From: AC-32 sp046726435
GTDB lineage: Bacteria; Actinomycetota; Thermoleophilia; Gaiellales; Gaiellaceae
DNA: 27,380 bases
Reading direction: 5' to 3'
NCBI GenBank assembly: GCA_046726435.1
Contig: JBKPAM010000089.1
Coordinates: 1 to 27,380, forward strand
Part shown: in pieces, positions 1 to 7,460 of the stretch
Layout: every line of letters starts with the position of its first letter
Numbering within the stretch: position 1 is the first letter of the stretch
Notes under the pieces: model-generated
Databases searched by the model: none
The model's input: only the letters and a program-made list of their open reading frames with translations
What the model was told of the DNA's origin: nothing
Program-made: the position numbers and the translations under genes

Positions 1-795
1 CCGCTGCTGCGCGAGCTCACCAAGCGGGCCACCCACGTCGTCCACCTGGCCGCGATCGCGGGGGTGGACAAAGTGCTCGAGAGCCCGGTGCGCACGATGC
101 GCGTGAACCTGATCGGCACCTCGAACGTGCTGGAGGCGGCACAGGAGGCCGGCTCGGTCGAGCGGTTGATCGACTTCTCGACCAGCGAGGTCTTCGGCAC
201 CCACGCCTACAAGGTCGAGGAGACGCATGTCACCTCGCAGGGCTCGGTCGGCGAGGCGCGCTGGACGTACGCGGTCTCGAAGCTCGCCGGCGAGTACCTG
301 GCGCACTCGTACTTCGACGAGCACGGCCTCCCCGCCGCGTCGATCCGGCCGTTCAACGTCTACGGGCCGGGGCAGGTCGGAAGCGGGGCTATTCACCACT
401 TCACGGTGCGCGCCCTGGCCGGTGACGAGCTCGTGATCCACGGCGACGGCTCGCAGATCCGCGCCTGGTGCTACGTGGACGACGTGGTCGAGGCGCTGCT
501 GGCGATGCTGGAGCGCGAGGAGGCGATCGGGCAGGTGTTCAACGTGGGCAACCCGCGCTCGGTGGTGACGGTGTTCGACCTCGCCTCGCGGATTCGCCGG
601 CTCGCCGGGTCGGAGTCGGAGATCGTCTTCCGGCCGCTCCACTACACCGACGTCGAGATGCGGATTCCGAACGTCGACAAGGCCGAGAAGCTGCTGCAGT
701 GGGAGCCGCGCGTCGACCTGGACGAGGGGCTCGCCCGCACCATCGCGTGGTACCGCGAGCGGCAGCCCGTGCAGAGCCTGGCAACCGGAGCGTGA
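1..795 (+). CDS. NAD-dependent sugar-nucleotide epimerase/dehydratase, 5'-truncated by window
   Basis: Extended short-chain dehydrogenase acting on a nucleotide-sugar in the cytoplasm. The reading frame is open from base 1, so the N-terminal Rossmann glycine motif lies outside the window. Visible family marks are HLAAIAGV near the start, the STSEVFG strand holding the catalytic Ser/Thr, the YAVSK (YxxxK) catalytic pair, RPFNVYGPGQ, and the late WCYVDDVVEALL and FNVGNP motifs typical of UDP-glucose 4-epimerase, dTDP-glucose dehydratase and UDP-glucuronate decarboxylase relatives. The C-terminal part through KAEKLLQWEPRVDLDEGL is complete. The first ATG at 64 is internal to the conserved domain and is not the true start. 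The exact substrate cannot be told from sequence alone. A double hairpin follows the stop codon directly, so this is probably the last gene of its transcription unit. Confidence 0.93.
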   Translation, partial: PLLRELTKRATHVVHLAAIAGVDKVLESPVRTMRVNLIGTSNVLEAAQEAGSVERLIDFSTSEVFGTHAYKVEETHVTSQGSVGEARWTYAVSKLAGEYLAHSYFDEHGLPAASIRPFNVYGPGQVGSGAIHHFTVRALAGDELVIHGDGSQIRAWCYVDDVVEALLAMLEREEAIGQVFNVGNPRSVVTVFDLASRIRRLAGSESEIVFRPLHYTDVEMRIPNVDKAEKLLQWEPRVDLDEGLARTIAWYRERQPVQSLATGA

Positions 796-847
796 GACGC
801 CGCTTGCGGTGTCTCGACCAGGCCGGGCGGGCTTTGCTCGCTCGGCC
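794..847 (+). terminator. Tandem double hairpin directly after the epimerase stop
   Basis: Two stem-loops lie back to back. The first has arms GAGACGCCGC (794-803) and GCGGTGTCTC (806-815), with one G-U pair and a TT loop, and starts inside the TGA stop codon. The second has 12-base arms at 821-832 and 836-847 (two G-U pairs) with a TTT loop. There is no U tract, so a classical rho-independent terminator is not shown, but position and stability fit transcript end formation or 3'-end protection. A near-identical arrangement occurs at 13860-13913. Confidence 0.5.
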
Positions 848-885
848 GTCTGAAATGACCGGTCGACACGCTCTCCGGCAGAGAG

Positions 886-2454
886 TTGGCTCGTAAGCCG
901 TTACTCGTCGCGGCGGCTCTGGTCGTCGCGGTGGTCCCGGGGGCGGCGGCGCGGGCGGATCCGGCTCTGGAGCTCGTCTCGCTGAGCCCGGCGGTGGTCA
1001 GCCCGAACGGCAACGGCGTAAACGACATGCTGAAGGTGGAGGTGAATGCGCCTGCGGGAACGCAGGTCGGCCTGCGCGCGTACGGCTGGGGCGGCCGCCT
1101 CGTCGGCTGGAAGCGGATCCGGACAGGGGTAGAAGGCACGGGGCCCGAGCTGACGTGGGACGGCACGACGTCGACCGGCCGCGAACTGCCCGACGGCTCG
1201 TACCTAGTAACAGTCTGTTACAAGGACGCGGGTCGACTGCTGCCGCCGCAGGGCGTGGCGAGGCCCGGGGCTGCGGAGGTCAGCGTGCGGCGGCCGCCGT
1301 GGCGGCGAAGCGGCTGCCTCGCGAGCCCGAGGGTCGTGCGGGTCGAGCGGCTGGCCGCTTTCGTCGACTCGACGCACAGCTTCCGGCAGGGCGACAAGGT
1401 TCCGCTGATCGTCTCGGCCGACCGGGGCGAGTCGAGCGTCGGCCTCGAGCGGGACTGTCGCGCTGGAGTCGAGACCACCTTCAGTACCAGCGGAGGCTTC
1501 TCGGTCCCGCTCGGCGCGCCGCCGGGGCTCTATCACTTCGTGGTCCACGACCCGGCCCGCGACGAGTTCCGGGCGCCGCTCGTCGTCCGGGCTCCGGTCC
1601 CGCTCGACCGCCCCCGGCCGCACACCGCGCTCGTCGTCTGGCCCTACCTGACGTGGCGCGCCTACAACGCGTACGACGCCGACCTGAACGGGATCCCGGA
1701 CAGCTGGTACCAGTTCTGGCGCCAGCGCCGGGTCAGCCTCGTCGGTCCGCTCCTGCGCGGTGGGCTCGAGGACGATCACAAGGCCGCGCTGCCGTTCTCG
1801 CGCTGGCTCTGCTCCCGCTCGGTGCGCACGCAGCAGGTGACCGACATCGAGCTGGGCCGCCTGCCGCTCTCCACCCTGCGGAAGTACGCGGCGATCATCT
1901 TCCCCGGCCACAGCGAGTACTACGAGCCGGCGACCTACGACCTGCTCAAGCGCTACCGCGACGGCGGCGGCAACCTCGTCTTCCTGCAGGCGAACCCGTT
2001 CTACCGGCAGGTGCGGCTCGACCGTGAGCGAAACGCCGTCGTGATGACCGACTACGACGCGCGCGAGGGGCGCTCGGACTTCGCGCTCGCCGGGGTCGGA
2101 TACGACGGCTGCTGCTTCCCCCGCGACCGCACGGCGCCCTATGTCGCCGCGATCGGCCGCGACTACGAGCGCGTCCGCTGGCTCTTTCGCGACACGGGGA
2201 TCGGCCCCGGCCAGGCATTCGGGATCGCCGCCTCCGAGAGTGACCGCGTCGACCCGGGGCTTGGCCCGCGCGACCACGTCGTCGCGGCGCAGGCGATCAT
2301 CAACGGCAAGCACGGCGTCATCCACGCCGCGATGGTCTGGTCGCACGCGGGCCGCGGGCAGGTCTTCGCGACCGGCAACTACACCTTCCTGCGCATGGGC
2401 CGCGGGATCACCTACAGGCTGCTCGACAACGTATGGCGAAAGCTCGTGGGCTAG
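886..2454 (+). CDS. Secreted protein with FlgD-like Ig domain and N,N-dimethylformamidase-beta-like C-terminal domain
   Basis: Predicted exported protein of 522 aa with a TTG start. Residues 1-24 form a signal peptide (MARK, hydrophobic core, AxA-type cleavage after ARA). Residues about 34-115 hold a FlgD/gliding-motility-like beta domain with SPNGNGVND and the closing LPDGSYLVTV. From about 243 to the end the sequence resembles the C-terminal part of the N,N-dimethylformamidase large subunit (DmfA2), with LTWRAYNAYD, an IIFPGHSEYY strand of a glutamine-amidotransferase-like fold, and GGGNLVFLQANPFYR. Export and the Ig domain make an amidase for small solvents unlikely; a role at the cell surface or on glycan is inferred. 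Its 3' end overlaps the next gene by 22 bases, which suggests translational coupling. The 90-base upstream gap contains only the double hairpin and no convincing promoter. Function unknown. Confidence 0.85.
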   Translation: MARKPLLVAAALVVAVVPGAAARADPALELVSLSPAVVSPNGNGVNDMLKVEVNAPAGTQVGLRAYGWGGRLVGWKRIRTGVEGTGPELTWDGTTSTGRELPDGSYLVTVCYKDAGRLLPPQGVARPGAAEVSVRRPPWRRSGCLASPRVVRVERLAAFVDSTHSFRQGDKVPLIVSADRGESSVGLERDCRAGVETTFSTSGGFSVPLGAPPGLYHFVVHDPARDEFRAPLVVRAPVPLDRPRPHTALVVWPYLTWRAYNAYDADLNGIPDSWYQFWRQRRVSLVGPLLRGGLEDDHKAALPFSRWLCSRSVRTQQVTDIELGRLPLSTLRKYAAIIFPGHSEYYEPATYDLLKRYRDGGGNLVFLQANPFYRQVRLDRERNAVVMTDYDAREGRSDFALAGVGYDGCCFPRDRTAPYVAAIGRDYERVRWLFRDTGIGPGQAFGIAASESDRVDPGLGPRDHVVAAQAIINGKHGVIHAAMVWSHAGRGQVFATGNYTFLRMGRGITYRLLDNVWRKLVG

Positions 2455-3905
2455 TCGTCGCCGCGGTCGTGCTGCTGGCGGGCTGCGGAGGCTCCTCTGC
2501 CCCGACACCTCCGAAGGGCGGCCCCGTCTTGCGGCTCACGCTCCCGCTCGTCCCGGCGACCGTCGACCCGGCGAAGGCTTCCGACCTGCCGTCGCTGAAC
2601 GTCTCGCACGAGCTCTACGCGGGGCTGACGCGCTTCTCGGGGACCGGTGTCGGGCCGGACCTCGCCGAGTCGTGGGACGTCGAGCAGGGCGGGCTCGTCT
2701 GGACGTTCCACCTCCGCAAAGGCATCCGCTGGAGCGACGACGTGCCGATCAGGGCCGCCGACTTCAGCCGCTCCTGGCGGCGTGCGCTCGCGCCCACGAC
2801 CGCCGCGTCCTACGCCGGCCCGGTCCTCGGGATCGTCCGTGGCGCAAGGCGCTTCCACGCCACGGGCGCCGGCGAGGTCGGCGTCGAGGCCCTCGACGAC
2901 CGCACCCTGCGCGTCACGCTCCAGCACCCGGTTCCCTGGTTCGACGAGCTCGCCGCGTTCCCGATCGCGTCGGTCGTCCGGCCGCAGGCGACCGTCTTCA
3001 GCGGTCCCTTCCGGCTCGCGTCCCGCGGGAGGGCGCGGCTCGTGCTCGAGCGGAACTTCAACTACTGGAACGTGGCCGCCGTGAAGCCGAGCAGACTCGT
3101 CCTCGGCGACTCGACGAAGGACGCCGACGCCGTCCTTCCGAGCGGGCTCGAAGGGCCGGGGCTGCCCTGGATCGACACCGTCGGCTCGACGCCGAACGGC
3201 TCCCGCGAGCTGCCGACCCTCGCGACCGGCCTCCTCTGGCTCGTCACGCGCGGCACGCCCCTGGCGAGCCTCGGCGCGCGGCAGTACGTGGCGTGGGTGG
3301 TGACTCATCTCGACCTTGGAACCCCACCGGCCTCGCTCGCGCCGCCGGAGATGCCCGGTGCCTCGACCGTCAACTCGCATGCACCCATACAACTCGAGTC
3401 GCAGCCGAGGCCGCTGAACCTCACGCTGGTCTGGGCCGAGCAGGACAAAGGGGGCTCGGGGATCGCGGCCGCGCTGCGCGACAACGTCGAGCGACTCCGC
3501 ACGTTCGGGATCACGCTCGACTTCCGGCCGGTTCCGACCCTGCGCGGGCTGCTCGCGCTCGCAGGCCCGCCCGCCCGCCCGGGTGTCGACCTGGTGCTGC
3601 TGGGGTGGAGCTCGAAGCTCTTCGACACCTACAACCTCCTCGACCTCTTCCCCTGCGGGAGCGCCTTCAACGTCGCGCGCTGGTGCGACCCGTCCTACGA
3701 CGCGCTCATGCGCGAGGCGGTGCGGACGCTCGACGACCACGAGCGGTGGCAGATCGAACGGAGACTCGTCGAGAAGCTCCACGAAGGCGTGCCGGCGATC
3801 CCCGTCTACACCGCGAGCGACCACTTCTCGCTTGCGCCCGGGGTGCACGGGTTCTCCTGGTCGCCGATCGGTTTCTACGAGCTGATGGGCATGACGCGCT
3901 CGTAG
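2433..3905 (+). CDS. Family 5 (oligopeptide-type) ABC transporter substrate-binding lipoprotein
   Basis: Extracytoplasmic solute-binding protein (SBP_bac_5, OppA/DppA type), 490 aa, expected to be lipid-anchored outside the membrane. The N-terminus is MAKARGLVVAAVVLLAGCGG, a signal sequence ending in an LAGC lipobox (Cys18). Family marks follow: PATVDPAKASD, LYAGLTRF, DLAESWDVEQGGLVWTFHLRKGIRWSDD with the domain-I hinge, and late VDLVLLGWSS and IPVYTASDHF. The ATG lies inside the end of the preceding gene, 22 bases upstream of its stop, supporting coupled expression. No permease or ATPase gene is nearby, so it is an orphan binding protein or uses a transporter encoded elsewhere. It converges with the minus-strand glycosyltransferase and overlaps it by 31 bases. 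The ligand is not predictable from sequence. Confidence 0.92.
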   Translation: MAKARGLVVAAVVLLAGCGGSSAPTPPKGGPVLRLTLPLVPATVDPAKASDLPSLNVSHELYAGLTRFSGTGVGPDLAESWDVEQGGLVWTFHLRKGIRWSDDVPIRAADFSRSWRRALAPTTAASYAGPVLGIVRGARRFHATGAGEVGVEALDDRTLRVTLQHPVPWFDELAAFPIASVVRPQATVFSGPFRLASRGRARLVLERNFNYWNVAAVKPSRLVLGDSTKDADAVLPSGLEGPGLPWIDTVGSTPNGSRELPTLATGLLWLVTRGTPLASLGARQYVAWVVTHLDLGTPPASLAPPEMPGASTVNSHAPIQLESQPRPLNLTLVWAEQDKGGSGIAAALRDNVERLRTFGITLDFRPVPTLRGLLALAGPPARPGVDLVLLGWSSKLFDTYNLLDLFPCGSAFNVARWCDPSYDALMREAVRTLDDHERWQIERRLVEKLHEGVPAIPVYTASDHFSLAPGVHGFSWSPIGFYELMGMTRS

Positions 3906-4870
3906 ATCTCGATCACCTGGCGGGCGACGGCGTCGTGGCCGTGGACGCGCTCGACGTACTCGCGGCTGCGGCGGCCGAGCTCCGGGAGCTCCGCGCGCCG
4001 CTCGACGAGGCCGGCGAGCACGTCCTCGAGCGTCTGCTCGTCGGCGCGGACGATGGGCAGCTCCAGGCCGAGTGCCTCCTCCGTCTCGGCGGCGGCCTCC
4101 TCGTCGAGGTAGACGACCACCGGCTTCGCGAGTGCCATCGACTCGATCGCGAGCATCCCGTACCAGCCGATCCGCAGCTGGTCGACAACGACGTCGGCCG
4201 CCGCGTAGCGAAGCCGCGCTTCGCGGTTCGGAACGCCCTCGATCAGATCGAGCTCGATCGGCACGCCACGGGAGCGCAGCGCCTCGACGGCTGCGAGCAC
4301 GGTCTCCGTGCCCTTGATCGCCCGCCGGCTGGGCGCGTGGGCGACGCGCAGGACCTCACCCGGCTCGACCGGCGCCGGCTTCCAGTCGTGCAGCACGATC
4401 GCGGGGTGCACGACGTCGTACTCGGGCCACGGTCCGCGCGGAGCGAGCCGCCGCGTGAGGTAGCTGCCGACGATGACCGCGTCGGCCCGCTTCAGGTAGC
4501 CCACCTCCGTGGCGCTGCGGTTGCGGAGGTCGGAGCCCCACGACTGGAACACGATGCCCTTGCGCCTCGCCCGCAGGAGCGGCAGCGTCAGGCTCTGCGG
4601 CGCGATCGTAAGCCCGGCGTGGAAGTGGAAGAGGTCGAAGCGCGGCAGCGCCCACGCGAGCGCGCGCAGCTGCTTCGGCAGGTTGACCGCGAGGGAGCGC
4701 CTACGGCTGGTGTCGCGAAGGCGGATGTTGACGTCGAAGCCGCGTTCGAACGGCCGCTCGTTGAAGACGAGCAGCGTGCTCTCGACGCCGAGCTCGCGCA
4801 GCCCGGCCGAGATCGCCCCTGGCCCGCCCGCGATGTTGATCGGGCTCTGTAAGACCCTCAAACGCCTCAA
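3875..4870 (-). CDS. Glycosyltransferase family 4 (GT-B fold)
   Basis: Cytoplasmic or membrane-associated retaining glycosyltransferase, 331 aa, transferring sugar from a nucleotide-sugar to a growing glycan. The N-terminal half has INIAGGPGAISAGLRELGVES, a GT4-like acceptor domain. The C-terminal donor domain has LRVAHAPSRRAIKGTETVLAA, then DLIEGVPNREARLRYAAADVVVDQL and GWYGMLAIESMALAKPVVVY, where the glutamate/serine region corresponds to the donor-binding motif. The TTG start at 4870 overlaps the stop of the upstream ATP-grasp gene in a TTGA junction, so it is the third gene of a tightly coupled epimerase, ATP-grasp, GT4 operon. Its 3' end overlaps the convergent substrate-binding protein gene. 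Donor and acceptor are unknown. Confidence 0.9.
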   Translation of the reverse strand: MRRLRVLQSPINIAGGPGAISAGLRELGVESTLLVFNERPFERGFDVNIRLRDTSRRRSLAVNLPKQLRALAWALPRFDLFHFHAGLTIAPQSLTLPLLRARRKGIVFQSWGSDLRNRSATEVGYLKRADAVIVGSYLTRRLAPRGPWPEYDVVHPAIVLHDWKPAPVEPGEVLRVAHAPSRRAIKGTETVLAAVEALRSRGVPIELDLIEGVPNREARLRYAAADVVVDQLRIGWYGMLAIESMALAKPVVVYLDEEAAAETEEALGLELPIVRADEQTLEDVLAGLVERRAELPELGRRSREYVERVHGHDAVARQVIEIYERVMPISS

Positions 4871-6078
4871 ACGACGGCGCTCTCGACCGCGATCTCGACG
4901 TCGATCGCCGCAAGAGCACGATCCGTGAGCGCGTCGAGCTCGTCCTCGCCGGGAGCAGTAAGCAGGAAGTAGCCGAGCCGCTCGGCACCGGAGGTGAGCG
5001 GCGGCAGGGTCATACCCTCGCGCCAGTAGAAGCCCGCCTCGTGGACGCCGTCCAGCGCGAGCGCCCGGGCTGCGTCCAGCCGGACGATTCGACCCGGTGG
5101 CGCGACCACGAACCGGACCTGGCCGTGGGTCGCCTCTGGCTCGCCGTGCTCGAGGTCGGCCCGCGTCAGCTCGCCGAGCGCCCAGAGCGCGTTGGCACGG
5201 ATCGCGTCGAAGCCGGTGACGAGCTTCGCCAGCTCGGCGTCCTTGCCGCCGCCGAGGCGCGCGCCGACCTCGATCGCCCAGGGTTGCCCGTTGTGCAGCC
5301 GCACCTGCACGTAGGAGGGCCCGGTCTCGAGCCCCACCGCGAGGCTTGCCTCGTGCGCGAGCTCAAAGAGCTGCGCCTCGCTCGCGAGCAGCGACGGGTA
5401 GCGGTGCGCGATGCAGACGCCGAGCGGCGGCGGCGGGTGCAGCAGCCGGCGCGTGACGCTCATGGGGAAGTACTCGCGCTCGAGCAGGAAGCCGTTGACC
5501 GTGTACTCCTCGCCGTCGAGGTACTGCTCGAGTACCGCGGCGCCCGTGCGGGAGGCCGCGAGAGCGCGGTCGACCGCGGGTGGTAGCTCGCTCTCCGCTC
5601 GCACTTCGGTGACGCCTCGTTGGGCAGAGCCGTCGACGGGCTTGACGACGACCGGCGCGCCGAGCTGGTGAAACGCCTGCTCGGCCTCCTCGAAACTCGT
5701 CGCCGCGCGGCCCTTCGGGCAGCGCACCTTTCGGCGTTCGAAGGCGGTCCGCATCCGGCGCTTGTCCGCGACGGTTCTCGCGGTCTCGACCGGCAGTCCT
5801 TGGAGGCCGAGCCGCTCGGCCAGCTGCGCCGTCGGAAGCACGGCCTGGTCGGAGCCCATCGTCGCGACCGCGACCGGCTCGATTCCCTGCGCCTCCAGCT
5901 CGCCGAGCACTCCGCCCACGTCCGTGAAGCTCCGCACGACTGGGTAGTCCGCCTCGGCCAGGAGCGGCGCGTTCGGCGACCCGTCGACGACGCAGACCTC
6001 GTGCCCCAGCGCACGCGCCTGCTCGAGCAGCCCGAGCTGTGAGCGCGACCCGCCGGTGAGGACGAACGCTCCCGGCAT
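4867..6078 (-). CDS. ATP-grasp carboxylate-amine ligase
   Basis: Predicted ATP-dependent ligase of 403 aa that would activate a carboxylate as acyl phosphate and join it to an amine. Residues 1-40 form a Rossmann-like N-domain (AFVLTGGSRSQLGLLEQARALG). The ATP-grasp core shows VVVKPVDGSAQRGV (Lys146), VLEQYLDGEEYTVNG (Glu184, Glu190/191) and AIEVGARLGGG (Glu270, Arg274), so ATP and metal ligands are present. ATG at 6078 is chosen because conserved sequence begins there; a GTG two codons upstream at 6084 overlaps the epimerase stop in a TAGTG junction and is equally possible. It lies between an epimerase and a GT4, suggesting that it amidates a sugar acid or its precursor; this is inference. 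The family resembles PurK/carbamoyl-phosphate-synthase-type ligases but is not one of them. Confidence 0.9.
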   Translation of the reverse strand: MPGAFVLTGGSRSQLGLLEQARALGHEVCVVDGSPNAPLLAEADYPVVRSFTDVGGVLGELEAQGIEPVAVATMGSDQAVLPTAQLAERLGLQGLPVETARTVADKRRMRTAFERRKVRCPKGRAATSFEEAEQAFHQLGAPVVVKPVDGSAQRGVTEVRAESELPPAVDRALAASRTGAAVLEQYLDGEEYTVNGFLLEREYFPMSVTRRLLHPPPPLGVCIAHRYPSLLASEAQLFELAHEASLAVGLETGPSYVQVRLHNGQPWAIEVGARLGGGKDAELAKLVTGFDAIRANALWALGELTRADLEHGEPEATHGQVRFVVAPPGRIVRLDAARALALDGVHEAGFYWREGMTLPPLTSGAERLGYFLLTAPGEDELDALTDRALAAIDVEIAVESAVV

Positions 6079-6083
6079 CGGCA

Positions 6084-6947
6084 CTAGGCAGGTGCGGCAG
6101 TGCGTAGCGACTCGAGCAGCCGCCGCATCCCTTCGTCGAGCGGCGTCTCGGGCCGCCAGCCGAGCCCGCGCATCCGCTCGATGGAGATCCTGGTCATGAC
6201 GCGCCCGGGCGGCGGGTCGACCTCCTCGATCAGCTCCGGCGGCCCCCCGGTCAGGTCGCAGGCCAGGCGCGCCGCATCCGCTAGCGAAACCGGCTCGCCG
6301 TCCGCGCCGATGTTGAAGGTGCCCTCCTCGCCCGACTCGAGCACCACCCGGATCCCACGAACGACGTCGCCGATCCAGCACCAGGTGCGGGCCTCGCCGC
6401 GGAAGACCGGGATCCGCTCACGCGCTGCCGCCTGCCGCAGCATCGTCGGAAGCGCGCCCTTGCCCTGGCCAGGGTCGACTCCGGGCCCGTAAGGGTTCGC
6501 GAGCCGCAGCACGGTCAGCCTCTCGGGCGCGTAGAGCGCCGCGGCCTGCTCGCCCCAGAGCTTGGTGTGTGCGTAGAGGCTCTCCGGGGCCGGGTTGGTC
6601 CCCTCGTCCGCCGCGACGGCCGAGCCGTAGACGTCGGAGGTCGAGACGTACATGAGCCGTGCGCCGCGGGCCGCCGCCGCGCGTGCGACGAGCGCCGTAG
6701 CAAGCACGTTCGAACGGAGCGCCGGCTCGGGCTCGTCGTCACACCGCACCACGCCGATCCGTGCGGCCGCGTGGACGACCACGCCCGGCCTCGCCTCGGC
6801 GATCGCCGCGTCGGCCATCCCCGGCTCCGCGAGGTCGCCATCGGCACGTCCGAGCGGATGGACCTCGTAGGCTCCGTCTTTGTGACGAAGCTCGTCGACC
6901 AGCGCGCGGCCGACGAAGCCGGAGGCGCCCGTGACCAGCACTTTCAT
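6084..6947 (-). CDS. NAD-dependent epimerase/dehydratase (extended SDR)
   Basis: Nucleotide-sugar modifying SDR enzyme of 287 aa, first gene of the minus-strand three-gene operon. The ATG start gives MKVLVTGASGFVGRALVDEL with the GxxGxxG cofactor motif at residues 7-13. Next come VVVHAAARIGV, the catalytic YVSTSDVYGSA and YAHTK (YxxxK), RLANPYGPG, WCWIGDVVRGI and FNIGADGEPVSLADAA. All catalytic elements expected of an active epimerase or reductase are visible. It is somewhat shorter than UDP-glucose 4-epimerase (about 330 aa) and may be closer to dTDP-4-dehydrorhamnose-reductase-like or UDP-sugar epimerase members; the product is not assignable. Its ATG shares the sequence CATG with an ATG on the opposite strand, at the edge of the small lipoprotein gene. 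Confidence 0.92.
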   Translation of the reverse strand: MKVLVTGASGFVGRALVDELRHKDGAYEVHPLGRADGDLAEPGMADAAIAEARPGVVVHAAARIGVVRCDDEPEPALRSNVLATALVARAAAARGARLMYVSTSDVYGSAVAADEGTNPAPESLYAHTKLWGEQAAALYAPERLTVLRLANPYGPGVDPGQGKGALPTMLRQAAARERIPVFRGEARTWCWIGDVVRGIRVVLESGEEGTFNIGADGEPVSLADAARLACDLTGGPPELIEEVDPPPGRVMTRISIERMRGLGWRPETPLDEGMRRLLESLRTAAPA

Positions 6948-7460
6948 GGCCGCCGAGTCTACTGGCGCGCCTACGCCCTCCTGGCGGCCGTGCTGCTCGC
7001 CGGCGGCTGCGACCACGGCAAGCGGCGCGCCCAGCCGCCGCCTCCGCCCAGGCACGAGTCGTTCCTCGCGCTCGACCGCGAGCACCAGCGCCTCGTCTCC
7101 GACTACGAGCCGGTCAGCCGGGCGATGACGGCCTACGAGCTCGCCTACCGCGACTGGCGCCTCGGCCGGCTCGCTGCCACGGAGATCGCGAGCCGTGCCG
7201 CGGCCTACCGAGCGTTCGTCGTCGAGGCCCGCCGGCGGGTTGCGCGCGACCGGGCGACCGGCGAGACCGTCCGCGGCAAGCGGCTGCTTGTCACTGCGCT
7301 CCGCGCTCGCGCCCGCGCGCTGCAGCAGCCGCCCGGGAGCCCGGCCTACCGGGCGGACTGGGACCGCTCGCTCGAGGCCGCGAGGGCCGGGCTGACGGTC
7401 CTGCAGGACATCCGGGATCGCGCGCGGCTGATCCCGCTTCCCGAGGACAGCGTCAGCTAA
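6882..7460 (+). CDS. Small predicted lipoprotein of unknown function; start uncertain
   Basis: Unrecognised family. A stretch RRVYWRAYALLAAVLLAGGC looks like a lipoprotein signal peptide (basic n-region, hydrophobic core, A-G-G-C lipobox), followed by a proline-rich linker and an alpha-helical, Arg/Ala-rich body of about 135 residues. The only in-frame starts upstream are GTG 6882 and ATG 6858, which would place an atypical 23-residue or longer tail before the signal. Both lie inside the divergent epimerase gene on the other strand. An ATG at 6946 is perfectly placed but is out of frame by one base, so a sequencing indel or a real frameshift near 6950-6970 is possible. The stop codon overlaps that of the convergent broken GT2 gene (CTAA). 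No function is proposed. Confidence 0.6.
   Translation: MTKLVDQRAADEAGGARDQHFHGRRVYWRAYALLAAVLLAGGCDHGKRRAQPPPPPRHESFLALDREHQRLVSDYEPVSRAMTAYELAYRDWRLGRLAATEIASRAAAYRAFVVEARRRVARDRATGETVRGKRLLVTALRARARALQQPPGSPAYRADWDRSLEAARAGLTVLQDIRDRARLIPLPEDSVS

Noticed and set aside
794..847. Classical rho-independent terminators
   Set aside because: The stems are strong, but none in the window is followed by a U tract, so they are reported only as hairpins with possible terminator function.
1204..3848. Two long minus-strand open frames of 434 and 465 codons opposite the exported-protein genes
   Set aside because: Arg/Val/Glu-rich, low-complexity translations without family motifs; they mirror two well-supported plus-strand genes in GC-rich DNA.
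2141..4852. A 903-codon plus-strand open frame
   Set aside because: It crosses two real genes and the antisense of a GT4 in a different frame, and its translation is Arg/Ala/Pro-rich with no domain.
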